Shown: positions 43,276-54,200 of the stretch, one piece after another
How the letters are laid out: each line of letters starts with the position of its first letter
Numbering within the stretch: position 1 is the stretch's first letter
Assembly: GCA_040222235.1 (NCBI GenBank)
Contig: JAVKDO010000051.1
Coordinates: 1 to 64,000 of the forward strand
Length of the DNA stretch: 64,000 nt
Source: UBA6059 sp040222235
GTDB lineage: Bacteria; Bacteroidota; Bacteroidia; Cytophagales; Cyclobacteriaceae
Direction: 5' to 3'
Made by a program: the position numbers and the translations under genes
The notes under the pieces: generated by a model
What the model was told of the DNA's origin: nothing
The model's input: only the letters and a program-made list of their open reading frames with translations
The model's database searches: none

Positions 43276-44865
43276 ATGAAAGATCTAATTAATTGGAATC
43301 GAAGACCTTGGTTAGTCGGCTGTGTGCTGATGCTGAGCGTCTCAGCATGTGATCTGGATATTGAAGCCACTGACTCGATAATTACTGAAGAAGGAGAAGG
43401 AACATTTTCAGGTGTGGGTAACCCTGCATCTTCGGTAAATGATCTCTATAATTCAGTCGGCGGTCACCTGGGTGCACAGGATAACTTCTATGCGTTGAGC
43501 GAAGTATCCACAGATGAACTGCTCGTACCCACGAGAGGTACCGACTGGGGAGACAATGGTATTTGGAGAACACTACATGCACACACTTGGAGGCCAGATC
43601 ACCAGTACGTGTTGAATGCGTGGAACCAAATGAATCAGAATGTCTTTAGGGCTTCTGAGATTATTGAAACTTCCTCAAGTACACCTCTGGATATCGCTAA
43701 TGCTAAGTTTGTAAGGGCATATAGCATGTATAATGTCATGGATTTATACGGACAAGTTCCTTTCAGGGATGTATTCTCGGATCCAAGTGATAACCCTTCC
43801 GTATTGACTCGGCAAGAGGCCTATGACTTCATTCTAAGAGACTTGAATGAAGCTTTAAGTGATCTACCGATAACAAGTCCAGGAGGTGAGACAAATCGTG
43901 CTTCTAGAGCAACAGCTAATTTTTTGAAGGCCAAATTGTTGCTGAATGCGCATATTTATAACGGTACAGGAACACCTAGCGGTGCGGACTTACAAGGGGT
44001 AATCGACGCTGTAGATGAAATCGAGGCGGACGGTTTTGCACTTGAGGACGACTTCTTCAGCATCTTTAAAGATGCCAGTGATAGTGAAGAAATATGGTGG
44101 GTAGTTGCTAGCGTTGGTTCGCGTATCTGGAACGGACTTCACTACAACCAGACATCTTCTGAAAATCAAGGTGGGGGATGGAATGGTTTTTCAACACTTG
44201 CGGAGTTTTATGATACGTTTGATGGCAATCCGAACAGTAATTTTCCTGAAGACGCGGAAGATGAAAGACGTGGCTTTGTGCCAGATGCAGCCACAGCTGA
44301 TGAGACAAACATTGGTATCGGATATGGATTTCTTGTAGGTCAGCAATATGGCGTCACTGAGTGGAATGGTGATGGTGCTCCGGTGAGTATCGGTGCGCTA
44401 AATGATAGGCCAGGCAACCCTTTGGTATTCACCAAGGAGCTACCTGGACTCGTGGGAAACAACGAGCGAAATGGTATCAGGGTAATTAAATACCATCCTG
44501 TAGATGACTCTTTCAGAAGTCATTTGATTGTTTTCCGTTTTGCGGATGCTTATCTGATGAGAGCAGAAGCACGATTGAGGAACGGTGATGCTGGTACAGC
44601 ACTCGCGGAGATCAACGCCTTAAGAGTCTTGAGAGAGGCAGCTCCATTAGCTTCGTTGACCGAAGATGAACTTCTTGATGAGAGAGGACGCGAGCTTTAT
44701 GCGGAGTGGTGGCGTAGAAATGATATGATCAGGTTTGGTCAATTTACAAGGGACTGGGAATTCAAGGATCCAGGATCTGTTGGAGATGAGAATCGTAGTT
44801 TGTATCCAATTCCATCAGATGCACTACTTTCTAATCCAAACCTTGTTCAGAACCCTGGTTACTAG
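43276..44865 (+). CDS. susD: SusD/RagB-family outer-membrane lipoprotein
   Basis: I choose the ATG at 43276 (MKDLINWNRRPWLVGCVLML). It gives a normal lipoprotein signal ending SVSAC, with the lipid cysteine at about residue 25. An ATG at 43252 is possible. SusD features include the N-terminal helix region LYNSVGGHLGAQDNF, TPR-like helices (KFVRAYSMYNVMDLYGQVPFRDV, RATANFLKAKLLLNAHIY) and the C-terminal FADAYLMRAEARLRNGD and LYAEWWRRNDMIRFG. It binds the substrate on the cell surface and closes over the SusC channel. A strong terminator follows, so susC-susD form a unit separate from the ASPIC genes. Confidence 0.95.
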   Translation: MKDLINWNRRPWLVGCVLMLSVSACDLDIEATDSIITEEGEGTFSGVGNPASSVNDLYNSVGGHLGAQDNFYALSEVSTDELLVPTRGTDWGDNGIWRTLHAHTWRPDHQYVLNAWNQMNQNVFRASEIIETSSSTPLDIANAKFVRAYSMYNVMDLYGQVPFRDVFSDPSDNPSVLTRQEAYDFILRDLNEALSDLPITSPGGETNRASRATANFLKAKLLLNAHIYNGTGTPSGADLQGVIDAVDEIEADGFALEDDFFSIFKDASDSEEIWWVVASVGSRIWNGLHYNQTSSENQGGGWNGFSTLAEFYDTFDGNPNSNFPEDAEDERRGFVPDAATADETNIGIGYGFLVGQQYGVTEWNGDGAPVSIGALNDRPGNPLVFTKELPGLVGNNERNGIRVIKYHPVDDSFRSHLIVFRFADAYLMRAEARLRNGDAGTALAEINALRVLREAAPLASLTEDELLDERGRELYAEWWRRNDMIRFGQFTRDWEFKDPGSVGDENRSLYPIPSDALLSNPNLVQNPGY

Positions 44866-44888
44866 ATAATTATTATACTTTGTATTTG

Positions 44889-44917
44889 AAAGAGGGTAGA
44901 AATACCCTCTTTTTTTG
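44889..44917 (+). terminator. Rho-independent terminator after susD
   Basis: AAAGAGGGTA (44889-44898) pairs perfectly with TACCCTCTTT (44903-44912) around a GAAA loop, and the T run continues to 44917. Confidence 0.92.
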
Positions 44918-44982
44918 TTGGTATAGCCTAGAATTCTATTGTTGCGAAAGTTATTCGGGCGTTTCATGTTAAATCTCAAATA

Positions 44983-47900
44983 TTGGAGAACACACTCAGA
45001 CAGTTGAACAGCGGCTTGATCAAAATATACTTTAGTATTTTTTGCATGATGGCTTTGCTTAGCTGTGAGGATAGCACTCCCCAAAGGTTCGTCAAGCTTG
45101 AGGAGTCAGTGACAGGTGTTGATTTCATCAACGGTCTTTCTCCAACTGTGGATTTGAACATACTCACCTACCTCTACTATTATAATGGGGCAGGTGTTGG
45201 CGCTGGAGACTTTAATAACGATGGATTAACTGATTTGTATTTTGTTGGTAATCAGAGGCAGGATGAGTTATATCTCAATAGCGGCAGTTTTGAGTTCAAG
45301 GAGGTTGCGAAGAAGGTAGGAATAGACAATGACGATGGATGGTCATTTGGAGTGAGTGTTGTCGACATTAACAACGACGGGTTACTCGACATTTATCTTA
45401 CCAAAGTCGGTGATTACTTGTCCATTGAGGGGCATAATCTCCTTTACGTCAATCAAGGTATCGCAGATGAGGGACTTCCATATTTTGAAGAAAAGGCGAA
45501 GGACTATCAATTAGATTTCAAGGGGTTTTCTACACACGCCGCATTTTTTGATTTTGATCAAGATGGTGACTTAGATCTCTATCTCCTCAATCACTCTGTC
45601 CATCCTAACAGGTCTTACGGGAAAGGAGCCAAGAGGCTAGAAGTTGATGCTCTAGCTGGAGATCGGCTCTATGAAAATCATGAGGGAGTATTTGAAGATG
45701 TCAGTGAGTTAGCTGGAATCTTACAGGGAAGTATAGGTTACGGTCTTGGTGTGTCCATTGGTGATATCACCAACGATGGATATCCAGATATTTACGTGGG
45801 AAATGATTTTTTTGAAAGTGACTACTTGTACATTAATCAGGGAGACGGATCTTTCGATGAGGTAAACACGCGCAACCACCATGCGCTTGGTCATACATCA
45901 CACTTCTCAATGGGTAACGCTATGGCCGACTTGAACAATGACGGCTGGTCGGATATAGTGAGTCTGGATATGCTCCCGGAGGAGTTATCGACCTACAAAG
46001 TATCTGGTCATGAGGATACTTACTCCATCTATTCCCAGTTTTTGAAAAATGGCTATTCTCCACAGTATATGCAGAATACGCTACATTTTAACCTTGGCCA
46101 AGGCACCTTCAGTGAAGTAGGACATTACGCCGGTATAGCTGCTACGGAGTGGTCATGGGGGGTGCTAGCTGCCGATTTTGATATGGATGGCCATAAGGAC
46201 CTTCACATCACCAACGGTATTGTGGGTGCAACCAATGACATGGACTTCATCAGCTTTATTGCGCAGGATGAGATTCAAAGAAAGATCTCAGAAAGTGGGG
46301 CACTGGACATTGAAAGTTTTAGTTCCAAGTTGCCACAAAAGAAGGTGCACAACTATGCATTTAGAAACTTAGCTGATGGGACATTTGGGAATGTAACTGA
46401 AAATTGGCTTGGCTCTGAATCATCCTTCAGTTCTGGGTCAGTGGCGGTTGATCTTGATAATGATGGAGATTTAGATTTAGTAGTCAACAATATTGACGGT
46501 CGAGCTGGGATCTACCGGAATACGACGATAGAGCGTGACTCGGTCAATTACATTAAGGTTAAGCTGCTCGGAGACGATAAAAATATTAATGGTGTGGGTG
46601 CCAGAATAAAGCTATATGCTGGAGACCTTTTTATCTCCCAAGAAAACTACGCAGGCACCTCCTACTTATCTAGTTCACAAACGGCAATGACCATTGCGCT
46701 AGGGGAGTTCAAGTCAATTGACTCTTTGGTGGTAATATGGCCCGGGGGTAAATACCAAAAGATGGTAGATGTTGATGCGAACCAACAAATTACGGTGATG
46801 CAGGAAGAGGCAAATGGCGACTATAATTATGCCCAGAATAAAGTTGATACCTTTTTGATCAACGCTAAGCCACCTTTTGATTTTGTTCATCAGGAGATAA
46901 CCACTTTGGAATTTGACAGGGATGGCTTGATTCCTTATGCTAAGGGACATGAAGGCCCTGGGGTGAGTGTAGCCGATGTCAACAAAGATGGATTGGAGGA
47001 CGTCTTCATATGTGGATCCAGGGGCTATGCCTCTGTGTTGCTAGTGCAATCTAAAGACGGTTCTTTTCAGCAATCGCAACAAGACTTGTTTAACCTTCAC
47101 ACAATCCATGAGGATACGGACAACTTATTTGTAGATGTAGATGGTGATGATGATCCGGATTTAATTGTGGTGTCAGGGGGAAACGAGTTCAATAAAGGAG
47201 CCCCACTGCAGCCCCGTCTCTACATCAATGATGACGGCTTGTTTGCATGGGACTCGACCAATTTCGGTAATGTCCAACTACATGCTGCTGTCATCAAGAG
47301 CTTTGACCTTGAAGGTGATGGTGATGCAGATCTCGTGATTGGTGCTAACACAGTAGCATGGTCCTTTGGTAACGCTTCAAAGAATTACCTATTGAGAAAC
47401 GATGGCAGTGGCCATTTTCAAGACGTGTCAGAGAGCTATGCCCAAGATTTTCATAACGCAGGGTTGATTGAGGATATTGCGGTAGTGGACTGGGATCAAA
47501 ATGGTTTACAGGATTTGGTGGTGTTGGGGCACTGGATGCCAATTGAACTCTATTTGAATGATGGACAATCCCTTGAGCAAGCTGAGATTGGTTTGGATAA
47601 TACGCATGGTTGGTGGAATACGCTGGAGGTAGCGGATTTTGACCAGGATGGTGACCTGGACATTGTTGCTGGCAATTGGGGACTCAATAGCAGGTTGAAA
47701 GCGTCTGCCGATGAACCCATCATGCTATATCTCAATGATTTTGATGAGAATGATAAAGTTGATCCCATCGTTACTTACTGGTACAAAGGAGTTGAGACTA
47801 CCTTGGCATCCAAGGATGAATTGACCAAATCCTTACCCTTTTTAAATAAGAAGTTTTTGTCTTATGAGAGCTTCGCTGAAGCTAGCGTAGTTGAGTTATT

Positions 47901-48300
47901 CGGTAAGGACAAGCTGGAAGAGTCATCAAGGAAAAAGGCTTATGAGCTGGCTAATTGCTTTTTTGAAAATACTGAGCGTGGGCTGGTACAGCGAAAGTTG
48001 CCAATGAGCACTCAGTTTTCTAGTGTGCATGATATAGAAGCCGCTGACTTTAATCACGATGGTTTTCTTGACTTACTGCTGGTAGGAAACACCTTAGAAA
48101 TCAGTACTCAATTGGGACGCTTAGATGCTTCTCATGGCATACTGCTTGTCAATGATCAAAAGGGCTGGTTTAATGAACCAACCAGGACATTTGGTATATC
48201 CGGTGTAGCCAGAGATGTTGAAAAGATCGATATAGAGGACAGGGCCTATTTTATCATAGGTAGGAATAATGGAGCGTTGGTATTCTTGGAAAATCTATGA
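44983..48300 (+). CDS. Giant ASPIC/UnbV (CRTAC1-like) FG-GAP lipoprotein 1
   Basis: The 1105-residue protein has a lipoprotein signal (IYFSIFCMMALLSC, lipid cysteine near residue 28). A first set of FG-GAP repeats has calcium-type loops (DFNNDGLTDLYFVGN, DINNDGLLDIYLTK, DFDQDGDLDLYLLN, DITNDGYPDIYVGN). An ASPIC/UnbV domain lies near residues 520-605 (GVGARIKLYAGDLF, then IDSLVVIWPGGKY), and a second propeller-like half follows. These proteins are common beside SusC/SusD genes in marine Bacteroidota and are thought to bind surface ligands; no reaction is proven. It starts with TTG at 44983: the only nearby upstream ATG (44966) is out of frame, and the first in-frame ATG inside the gene would cut the signal. 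The next gene's true start lies 25 bases after its stop. Confidence 0.85.
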   Translation: MENTLRQLNSGLIKIYFSIFCMMALLSCEDSTPQRFVKLEESVTGVDFINGLSPTVDLNILTYLYYYNGAGVGAGDFNNDGLTDLYFVGNQRQDELYLNSGSFEFKEVAKKVGIDNDDGWSFGVSVVDINNDGLLDIYLTKVGDYLSIEGHNLLYVNQGIADEGLPYFEEKAKDYQLDFKGFSTHAAFFDFDQDGDLDLYLLNHSVHPNRSYGKGAKRLEVDALAGDRLYENHEGVFEDVSELAGILQGSIGYGLGVSIGDITNDGYPDIYVGNDFFESDYLYINQGDGSFDEVNTRNHHALGHTSHFSMGNAMADLNNDGWSDIVSLDMLPEELSTYKVSGHEDTYSIYSQFLKNGYSPQYMQNTLHFNLGQGTFSEVGHYAGIAATEWSWGVLAADFDMDGHKDLHITNGIVGATNDMDFISFIAQDEIQRKISESGALDIESFSSKLPQKKVHNYAFRNLADGTFGNVTENWLGSESSFSSGSVAVDLDNDGDLDLVVNNIDGRAGIYRNTTIERDSVNYIKVKLLGDDKNINGVGARIKLYAGDLFISQENYAGTSYLSSSQTAMTIALGEFKSIDSLVVIWPGGKYQKMVDVDANQQITVMQEEANGDYNYAQNKVDTFLINAKPPFDFVHQEITTLEFDRDGLIPYAKGHEGPGVSVADVNKDGLEDVFICGSRGYASVLLVQSKDGSFQQSQQDLFNLHTIHEDTDNLFVDVDGDDDPDLIVVSGGNEFNKGAPLQPRLYINDDGLFAWDSTNFGNVQLHAAVIKSFDLEGDGDADLVIGANTVAWSFGNASKNYLLRNDGSGHFQDVSESYAQDFHNAGLIEDIAVVDWDQNGLQDLVVLGHWMPIELYLNDGQSLEQAEIGLDNTHGWWNTLEVADFDQDGDLDIVAGNWGLNSRLKASADEPIMLYLNDFDENDKVDPIVTYWYKGVETTLASKDELTKSLPFLNKKFLSYESFAEASVVELFGKDKLEESSRKKAYELANCFFENTERGLVQRKLPMSTQFSSVHDIEAADFNHDGFLDLLLVGNTLEISTQLGRLDASHGILLVNDQKGWFNEPTRTFGISGVARDVEKIDIEDRAYFIIGRNNGALVFLENL

Positions 48301-48325
48301 TCATGAAGACCACTCATCAAGTCGG

Positions 48326-51211
48326 ATGAAGAGATATCTAACGCTGTTGGCAGGTTATATATTTATCGTTACGATAGGAACGGCGCAAGAAATGGAAGTA
48401 CTAAATCTGGATTCTATCAATAGCAAAGAGGCTTCTCCTTTAGACCTGATGACGGATGCGGAGGGTATCACCTACCTTGGGCTACTGGGAGCTGAGTTGA
48501 ACAGGGGTCTGCGTTCAAGCTTCCACCAGTCCATACAAGGTCGCTTATCAGGTGTACAGGTATCGGTGGCGAGCGGTTCTCCAAATGCATTGGCCAATAC
48601 CCTGATCAGAGGAGTCTCGTCAATTACTCAATCAGGCTCACCACTCATAATATTGGACGGCTTTCGTTTACTGAGCTATCCGGTATCCTTCGACCCAATC
48701 AACGTTGGCTTTGGATCAAGGAGGTTAGGAAGCAGCCTGAGCTTTATTAATCCAAGCGACATAGCGGAGCTAAGGGTGATAAGAGGCCCAGAAGCGGCTA
48801 TTTACGGCGCTAGAGGTGCCAATGGTGTTATTCTTATCAATACAGTTAATCGTGATATTGAATCCAATAGCATCGATTATACCACTTCCGTCAGTTATTC
48901 ACTTCCATCAAATAGATATGAACTCCTTACAAGAGAGGGATATCTCAATGCTATTGAAAGGTTTGGTGCTAACCCGGCCCTACTAGATTTCGGTGCGTCC
49001 ACGGATTGGCAGGACGTAATTACTAGGTCAAGTATTTCGTACAATCACTTGCTTTCTGCCCAAAAACTATGGAAGCAGGGCTGGATGCGCTCGGCGGTCG
49101 GATATCAAAAAAATGTAGGAATAATTGAGAATTCTGATCTTCAGCGCGTGTATGCGAATGTCCACGGGGGGCTTTCATCCAGAGATAAGAGATTTTCCTT
49201 ATCAGGGGCATTTATGTTTTCAAACGTGAGGGAAGAATTAGCGCCCCTAAGTAACAACTCAGGCTTTCGAGGGGACTTCATAGGAGCCGCTTACAGTGGT
49301 AACCCAACATGGCCGACTGATCCGAATTTTGATAATGCGGGCCCTCAACGAAACGCCTCCAACATACTCACCAATATTGAGAGTATTGACCAGCAACAAC
49401 GATGGCAATTCTCAATAGCACCTATATATGAGCTACTGCCTAAGATAACCCTCAAAGCCAAGCTCGGATATCATATCTCCAATGAGAATTACGAATCGGT
49501 AGCAGCTAGGGGTATTCGAGATATTGGACTTGGTGCACCAGGTAATGGTCGAGGCGATTTTAGAGAAGTAGCGACGAGAAGCGGATTGGCGGAATTTTCA
49601 ATCAATTACAGTAGCGACACGGATCAGTCTTCTTTTAGTTTTGAGGGGGGATACTCACATGAGTATACTGATTGGAATATATCCAATATTCAAGGTTGGG
49701 GATTTGATTCGCCGAGCGTCGGTGATATGAGAGGAGATCTTTCGGATGCTCTTCAGATAATAGAGGACGATCTTATAGATAATTATGAGCAATATGGTAT
49801 GTCAAGTGAACTGATCGGGAATACTATTTTTCCCGGGTTTTTCGTAAATAGGCTCACCCCAATATTCAGTACTGATATAGCACCTCTCAGAAATGATCTC
49901 AGGGTAGCGTCTGTTTTTGTGGATCGACAGATTGACAGATCGGTTGATTTGACAGGAGGTTTTGCAGTAGCGAATTATGAATATGAAGAGAAGTATCAAT
50001 TGTCAGCTTCGCTGAGAGCGGAGCGATCCAATCAATGGCTAGATCAAAATTTGGAATTCTTCCCGTCGACGAGAATGTCATGGCAGCTCTCAAAGGAGGA
50101 TTTTGTGCCAAAGTTTTTCTCAAATCTCAACCTGTCTTATGGTTACGGTATTACGGGTAATCGTGGTAATATCACAGAGGTAGGCCTTGGTAGGGATGGT
50201 GCGATGTTCAATTCCGGTAGGATCACCAACGCCGGTACCATGGTCATCCCCGGTATTATTAATACAAGTAGGGATGCTATCGAAATAGAAAAGACCAGGG
50301 AACATGATCTTACGCTCTCCTATGGACTACTGAGCAACCGACTACAAGGGCGCATATCCTACTACCAAAGAACGACGGGAAATTTGCTCATTCAACAGAT
50401 TAGTGATCTTGGGACGTTTTCGGGATTTACCAATCTTGAAGATGGTGTCATGATTAATGATGGCCTGGAGTTAGAGTTGAGCTATCATCATACGGGATCC
50501 GCGGTGCGGTGGAGCACAGGTTTTAATCTGGCCTATAATCACAACGAGTTTCGTGATTTTGAGGGTCAACGGAGGTATGGTGACGTCTTTGGGGGTGGCC
50601 TGACTGATGCTAACGTTCAGCTACTTGCCGAAGGTCAGGCAGTTCAGTCATTTTATCTTCGGGAGTTTCAAGGGTTTGACATACAGGGGCAGTCACTATT
50701 TGGAGAAATTGATTTTCGAGGTACTTCCCTGCCATCCATCAATACCGGATTGTCTCTCGACCTGAGCTTTAAGAACTGGGGCTTCTCTACCATGCTCTAT
50801 GGTCAGTTTGGACATCATATTTATAATAATACGGCCAATGGCTACTTTGTAGCTGGCGCACTAACGAATACAGGGAATGTGACTGTAGATGTTCCGACCT
50901 CACAAGAATCCGGAACCGCATTGGCACCTGCCTCTACCCGATTTCTAGAACGGGGTGATTTTGTTAGACTGGATAACGTATCAATATCCAGGAGTATCGT
51001 TATGCGGCGGCCTGGTTTTATCAAGAAATTGCACCTTTCGCTCATCGCGCAAAACCTACTTGTGCTTACCAATTACAGCGGACTAGATCCCGAGGTGAGC
51101 AATACGCAATCACCAAACGAGGCGCTCAACGGAATACCTTCAATGGGTATAGATTACGCAACATACCCGAGAGCTGCGATTTTTACTTTGAGTTTAAATG
51201 TAGAACTTTGA
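48326..51211 (+). CDS. SusC-like TonB-dependent receptor lacking the CNA-B-like domain and SusD partner
   Basis: From the ATG at 48326 (MKRYLTLLAGYIFIVTIGTAQ) this is a 961-residue exported receptor. The SusC-type plug is intact: SIQGRLSGVQVSVASGSPNA, SPLIILDGFRLL, and GPEAAIYGARGANGVILINT. The barrel has clear segment identity with the susC product upstream, for example GFRGDFIGAAYSGNPTWP against GFRGDLLGAAYSANPTWP, and FGHHIYNNTANGYFVAGAL against FGHYIYNNTRNAFFTAGAI. It therefore arose by duplication of that receptor type. It lacks the usual 80-residue carboxypeptidase-D-like domain, and no SusD gene follows. Instead it sits between two ASPIC/UnbV lipoproteins, which might take the SusD role. 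Confidence 0.85.
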   Translation: MKRYLTLLAGYIFIVTIGTAQEMEVLNLDSINSKEASPLDLMTDAEGITYLGLLGAELNRGLRSSFHQSIQGRLSGVQVSVASGSPNALANTLIRGVSSITQSGSPLIILDGFRLLSYPVSFDPINVGFGSRRLGSSLSFINPSDIAELRVIRGPEAAIYGARGANGVILINTVNRDIESNSIDYTTSVSYSLPSNRYELLTREGYLNAIERFGANPALLDFGASTDWQDVITRSSISYNHLLSAQKLWKQGWMRSAVGYQKNVGIIENSDLQRVYANVHGGLSSRDKRFSLSGAFMFSNVREELAPLSNNSGFRGDFIGAAYSGNPTWPTDPNFDNAGPQRNASNILTNIESIDQQQRWQFSIAPIYELLPKITLKAKLGYHISNENYESVAARGIRDIGLGAPGNGRGDFREVATRSGLAEFSINYSSDTDQSSFSFEGGYSHEYTDWNISNIQGWGFDSPSVGDMRGDLSDALQIIEDDLIDNYEQYGMSSELIGNTIFPGFFVNRLTPIFSTDIAPLRNDLRVASVFVDRQIDRSVDLTGGFAVANYEYEEKYQLSASLRAERSNQWLDQNLEFFPSTRMSWQLSKEDFVPKFFSNLNLSYGYGITGNRGNITEVGLGRDGAMFNSGRITNAGTMVIPGIINTSRDAIEIEKTREHDLTLSYGLLSNRLQGRISYYQRTTGNLLIQQISDLGTFSGFTNLEDGVMINDGLELELSYHHTGSAVRWSTGFNLAYNHNEFRDFEGQRRYGDVFGGGLTDANVQLLAEGQAVQSFYLREFQGFDIQGQSLFGEIDFRGTSLPSINTGLSLDLSFKNWGFSTMLYGQFGHHIYNNTANGYFVAGALTNTGNVTVDVPTSQESGTALAPASTRFLERGDFVRLDNVSISRSIVMRRPGFIKKLHLSLIAQNLLVLTNYSGLDPEVSNTQSPNEALNGIPSMGIDYATYPRAAIFTLSLNVEL

Positions 51212-51243
51212 ACACGATTAAAGACAAGAGAATACCACGACTA

Positions 51244-54200
51244 ATGGGCGGAAAGAAAAATCAGAATTTGTGGGTTTTGGTAGTGTTAAGCCTGGCTTGG
51301 AGCTGCCAATCTCCCGAAGAATCGACATCCGAGTTAGACCTGACGATGTTTACTCAATTGACGAGTCAAGAAACGGGAATCTCCTTTATCAACAAGGTTG
51401 AAAATCAGAAGGAGATGAACATCTTCAAGTATCGCAACTTCTATAATGGTGGTGGAGTAGCGATAGGTGATATCAACAATGACGGGCTATCTGATATCTA
51501 TCTCACGGCCAATATGACTCCTAACAAGTTATACCTCAACAAAGGGAATTTCCAGTTTGAGGATATTTCTGATAAGGCGGGCATCACCGGCAACAAGCCC
51601 TGGTCTACAGGGGTAGTGATGGTGGATATCAACGATGACGGCTACCTCGACATCTACGTGAGCAATGCTGGCAACCTGGAAGGAAACAATCATGATAATG
51701 ATTTGTACATCAACAATGGCGACCTGACCTTTACAGAAAGTGCCGACGAGTACAACCTCGCCAAGACAGGATTTTCTACCCACGCGACGTTTTTCGATTA
51801 TGATAAGGATGGTGATCTAGACGCCTATATCCTCAACAATAGTAATATCCCCGTAAGCAGCCTGGGCTATGCGGGCCATCGACACGTCAGGGCCAGAGAT
51901 TGGGATGTGCCAGATATCTTCAAAGGAGTTGGTGATCTTTTGCTTCGCAATGACGGGGGCAAGTTTGTGGATGTAAGTGAAGAGTCCGGCATCTTCGGAA
52001 GCCTAATCGGCTTTGGCCTGGGGGTCTACGTAAGTGATATTAACAATGACCGTTACCCTGATATCTATGTATCCAACGATTTCTATGAAAGAGATTATTT
52101 ATACATCAACAATCAGGATGGCACTTTTAAAGAGGAGATCAAGAACTGGACCTCTCACCTCTGCTTATCAGCAATGGGGGTAGACATGGCCGATATCAAC
52201 AATGACGGTCTCAATGACATATTTGTTACTGATATGATGCCCGAGCAGGACGAAAGGATCAAAAGTGTCATGGAGTTTGAAGGCTACAATATCTTCAAGG
52301 TAAAGCAGAGCAAGGATTTTTATCAACAGTATATTCAAAATACACTACAGGTAAACAATGGAAACGGCACCTTTTCCGAGACGGCATATTTCAGTGGGGT
52401 CGCCAAGACAGACTGGAGTTGGGCGGGCCTATTGTTTGATATGGACAATGATCGAAATAAGGACCTGTACGTGACCAACGGCATCAATCATGACCTTACC
52501 GACATTGACTTTGTCGACTTCTTCGCCGATGAGATCATCCAGCAACTGGCACTCACCGGCAAAAAGGAGGAAATCACCACCATCATAGAGAAGATGCCCG
52601 TAGTAGCCCTGTCTAACTACGCCTACCGAAATAACGGCGATCTGACATTTGATAATGCCACGGAAGATTGGGGCTTAATTATCCCCAGCTTTTCCAATGG
52701 CTGTGCCTATGCCGACCTTGATAATGATGGAGATCTTGATCTGGTCGTGAACAACGTCAATATGGAAGCCTTTATTTTCCGAAACAACGCTTCTGAAATT
52801 ACAGATAATCATTATTTGAAAATGGCTTTTGAAGGCGCCAAAGGCAATTTGTTTGGAATTGGGGCTTCTGTTAAGCTGTACATTGAAGATGAGGTGATCT
52901 TTCAGGAATTGATGCCTTCCAGGGGCTTTCAGTCCTCAGTGGATTACAAGATGACTATTGGCCTGGGTAAAGCCAATCAAATTGATTCTATCGACATACT
53001 ATGGCCGGATGATAAGTCGGAGCGGCGCTATGCTGTCCAGGCAAACCAGACATTAGTCTTGCGCCAGGCAGACGCGAAGACTACCACGCCGATAGTTGAC
53101 GAACCGAAAGAAACACTCATGGAGGAGTTGCCAAACGCCACTTTAGTTAATCATCAGGAGAACTACTTCAACGACTTTGACCATGAAGGCATGATTGCGT
53201 CTCAGCTATCGCAGGAGGGGCCTGCCATGGCAGTAGCTGATGTGGATGGCGATGGTAATCAGGATGTCTTCATAGGAGGTGCCAAGGGTCAACCGGGAAT
53301 CATCTATTTGCATTCGGGCGAGGGCGAACTATCCCCTTCACCTCAGAACACGCTGAAACTGGATGAAGCCTATGAGGATACTGCGGCGGCCTTCTTTGAT
53401 GCAGACGGTGATGGTGACGAAGACCTCATCGTAGGCTCTGGGGGAAATGAGAAGCAAGATCAGCGATTCTACTTACCGCGGCTATACATCAATGATGGTC
53501 AGGGGAGTTTTCAGCGTACGGCTTTCGAATTGCCCACCAAGAAGATGAATATTTCGGTGATTGCGCCGAGTGACTTTGACGATGATGGAGACATTGATGT
53601 TTTCGTGGGCTCCAGAAGTGTACCTGGGGTGTATGGCATTGACCCGGAGCATTTGTTTTTGTTAAATAATGGAGATGGTACTTTTCAGGATGCCACTGAG
53701 CGGGTAGCCTACGACAGTCGCGTGCTTGGTATGATTACGGATGCCGCTTGGGATGATATTGACGGAGATGGTAAGACAGACCTGATTACCGTTTCCGATT
53801 GGGGTACCCCAAAAGTGCTAAAGAATATGGGCAGGCGACTAGAGCTGACCAGCACATCGCTGGATACGCTATACGGCTGGTGGAACGCGCTGGAGGTGGC
53901 AGATATCGACGGGGATGGCAATAGCGACCTCATACTCGGCAACAAGGGAGGCAACCTCCCCTACAAACCAAGCTTCACCAATCCGGTCAAGCTTTGGCTC
54001 AATGACTTTGATAATAACGGCACCATTGAGCAGATTACGACGACCCATCGTGATGGTGCAGACTATCCGATACACATGCGCAAGGAGTTGACAGGCCAAC
54101 TGGTCTCTCTAAAAAAAGAGAATTTAAAAGCCTCCGATTACGCCAAAAGGACAATCCAAGAGTTATTCCCTCCTGAGGTATTGGATAGAACTATCGTGAA

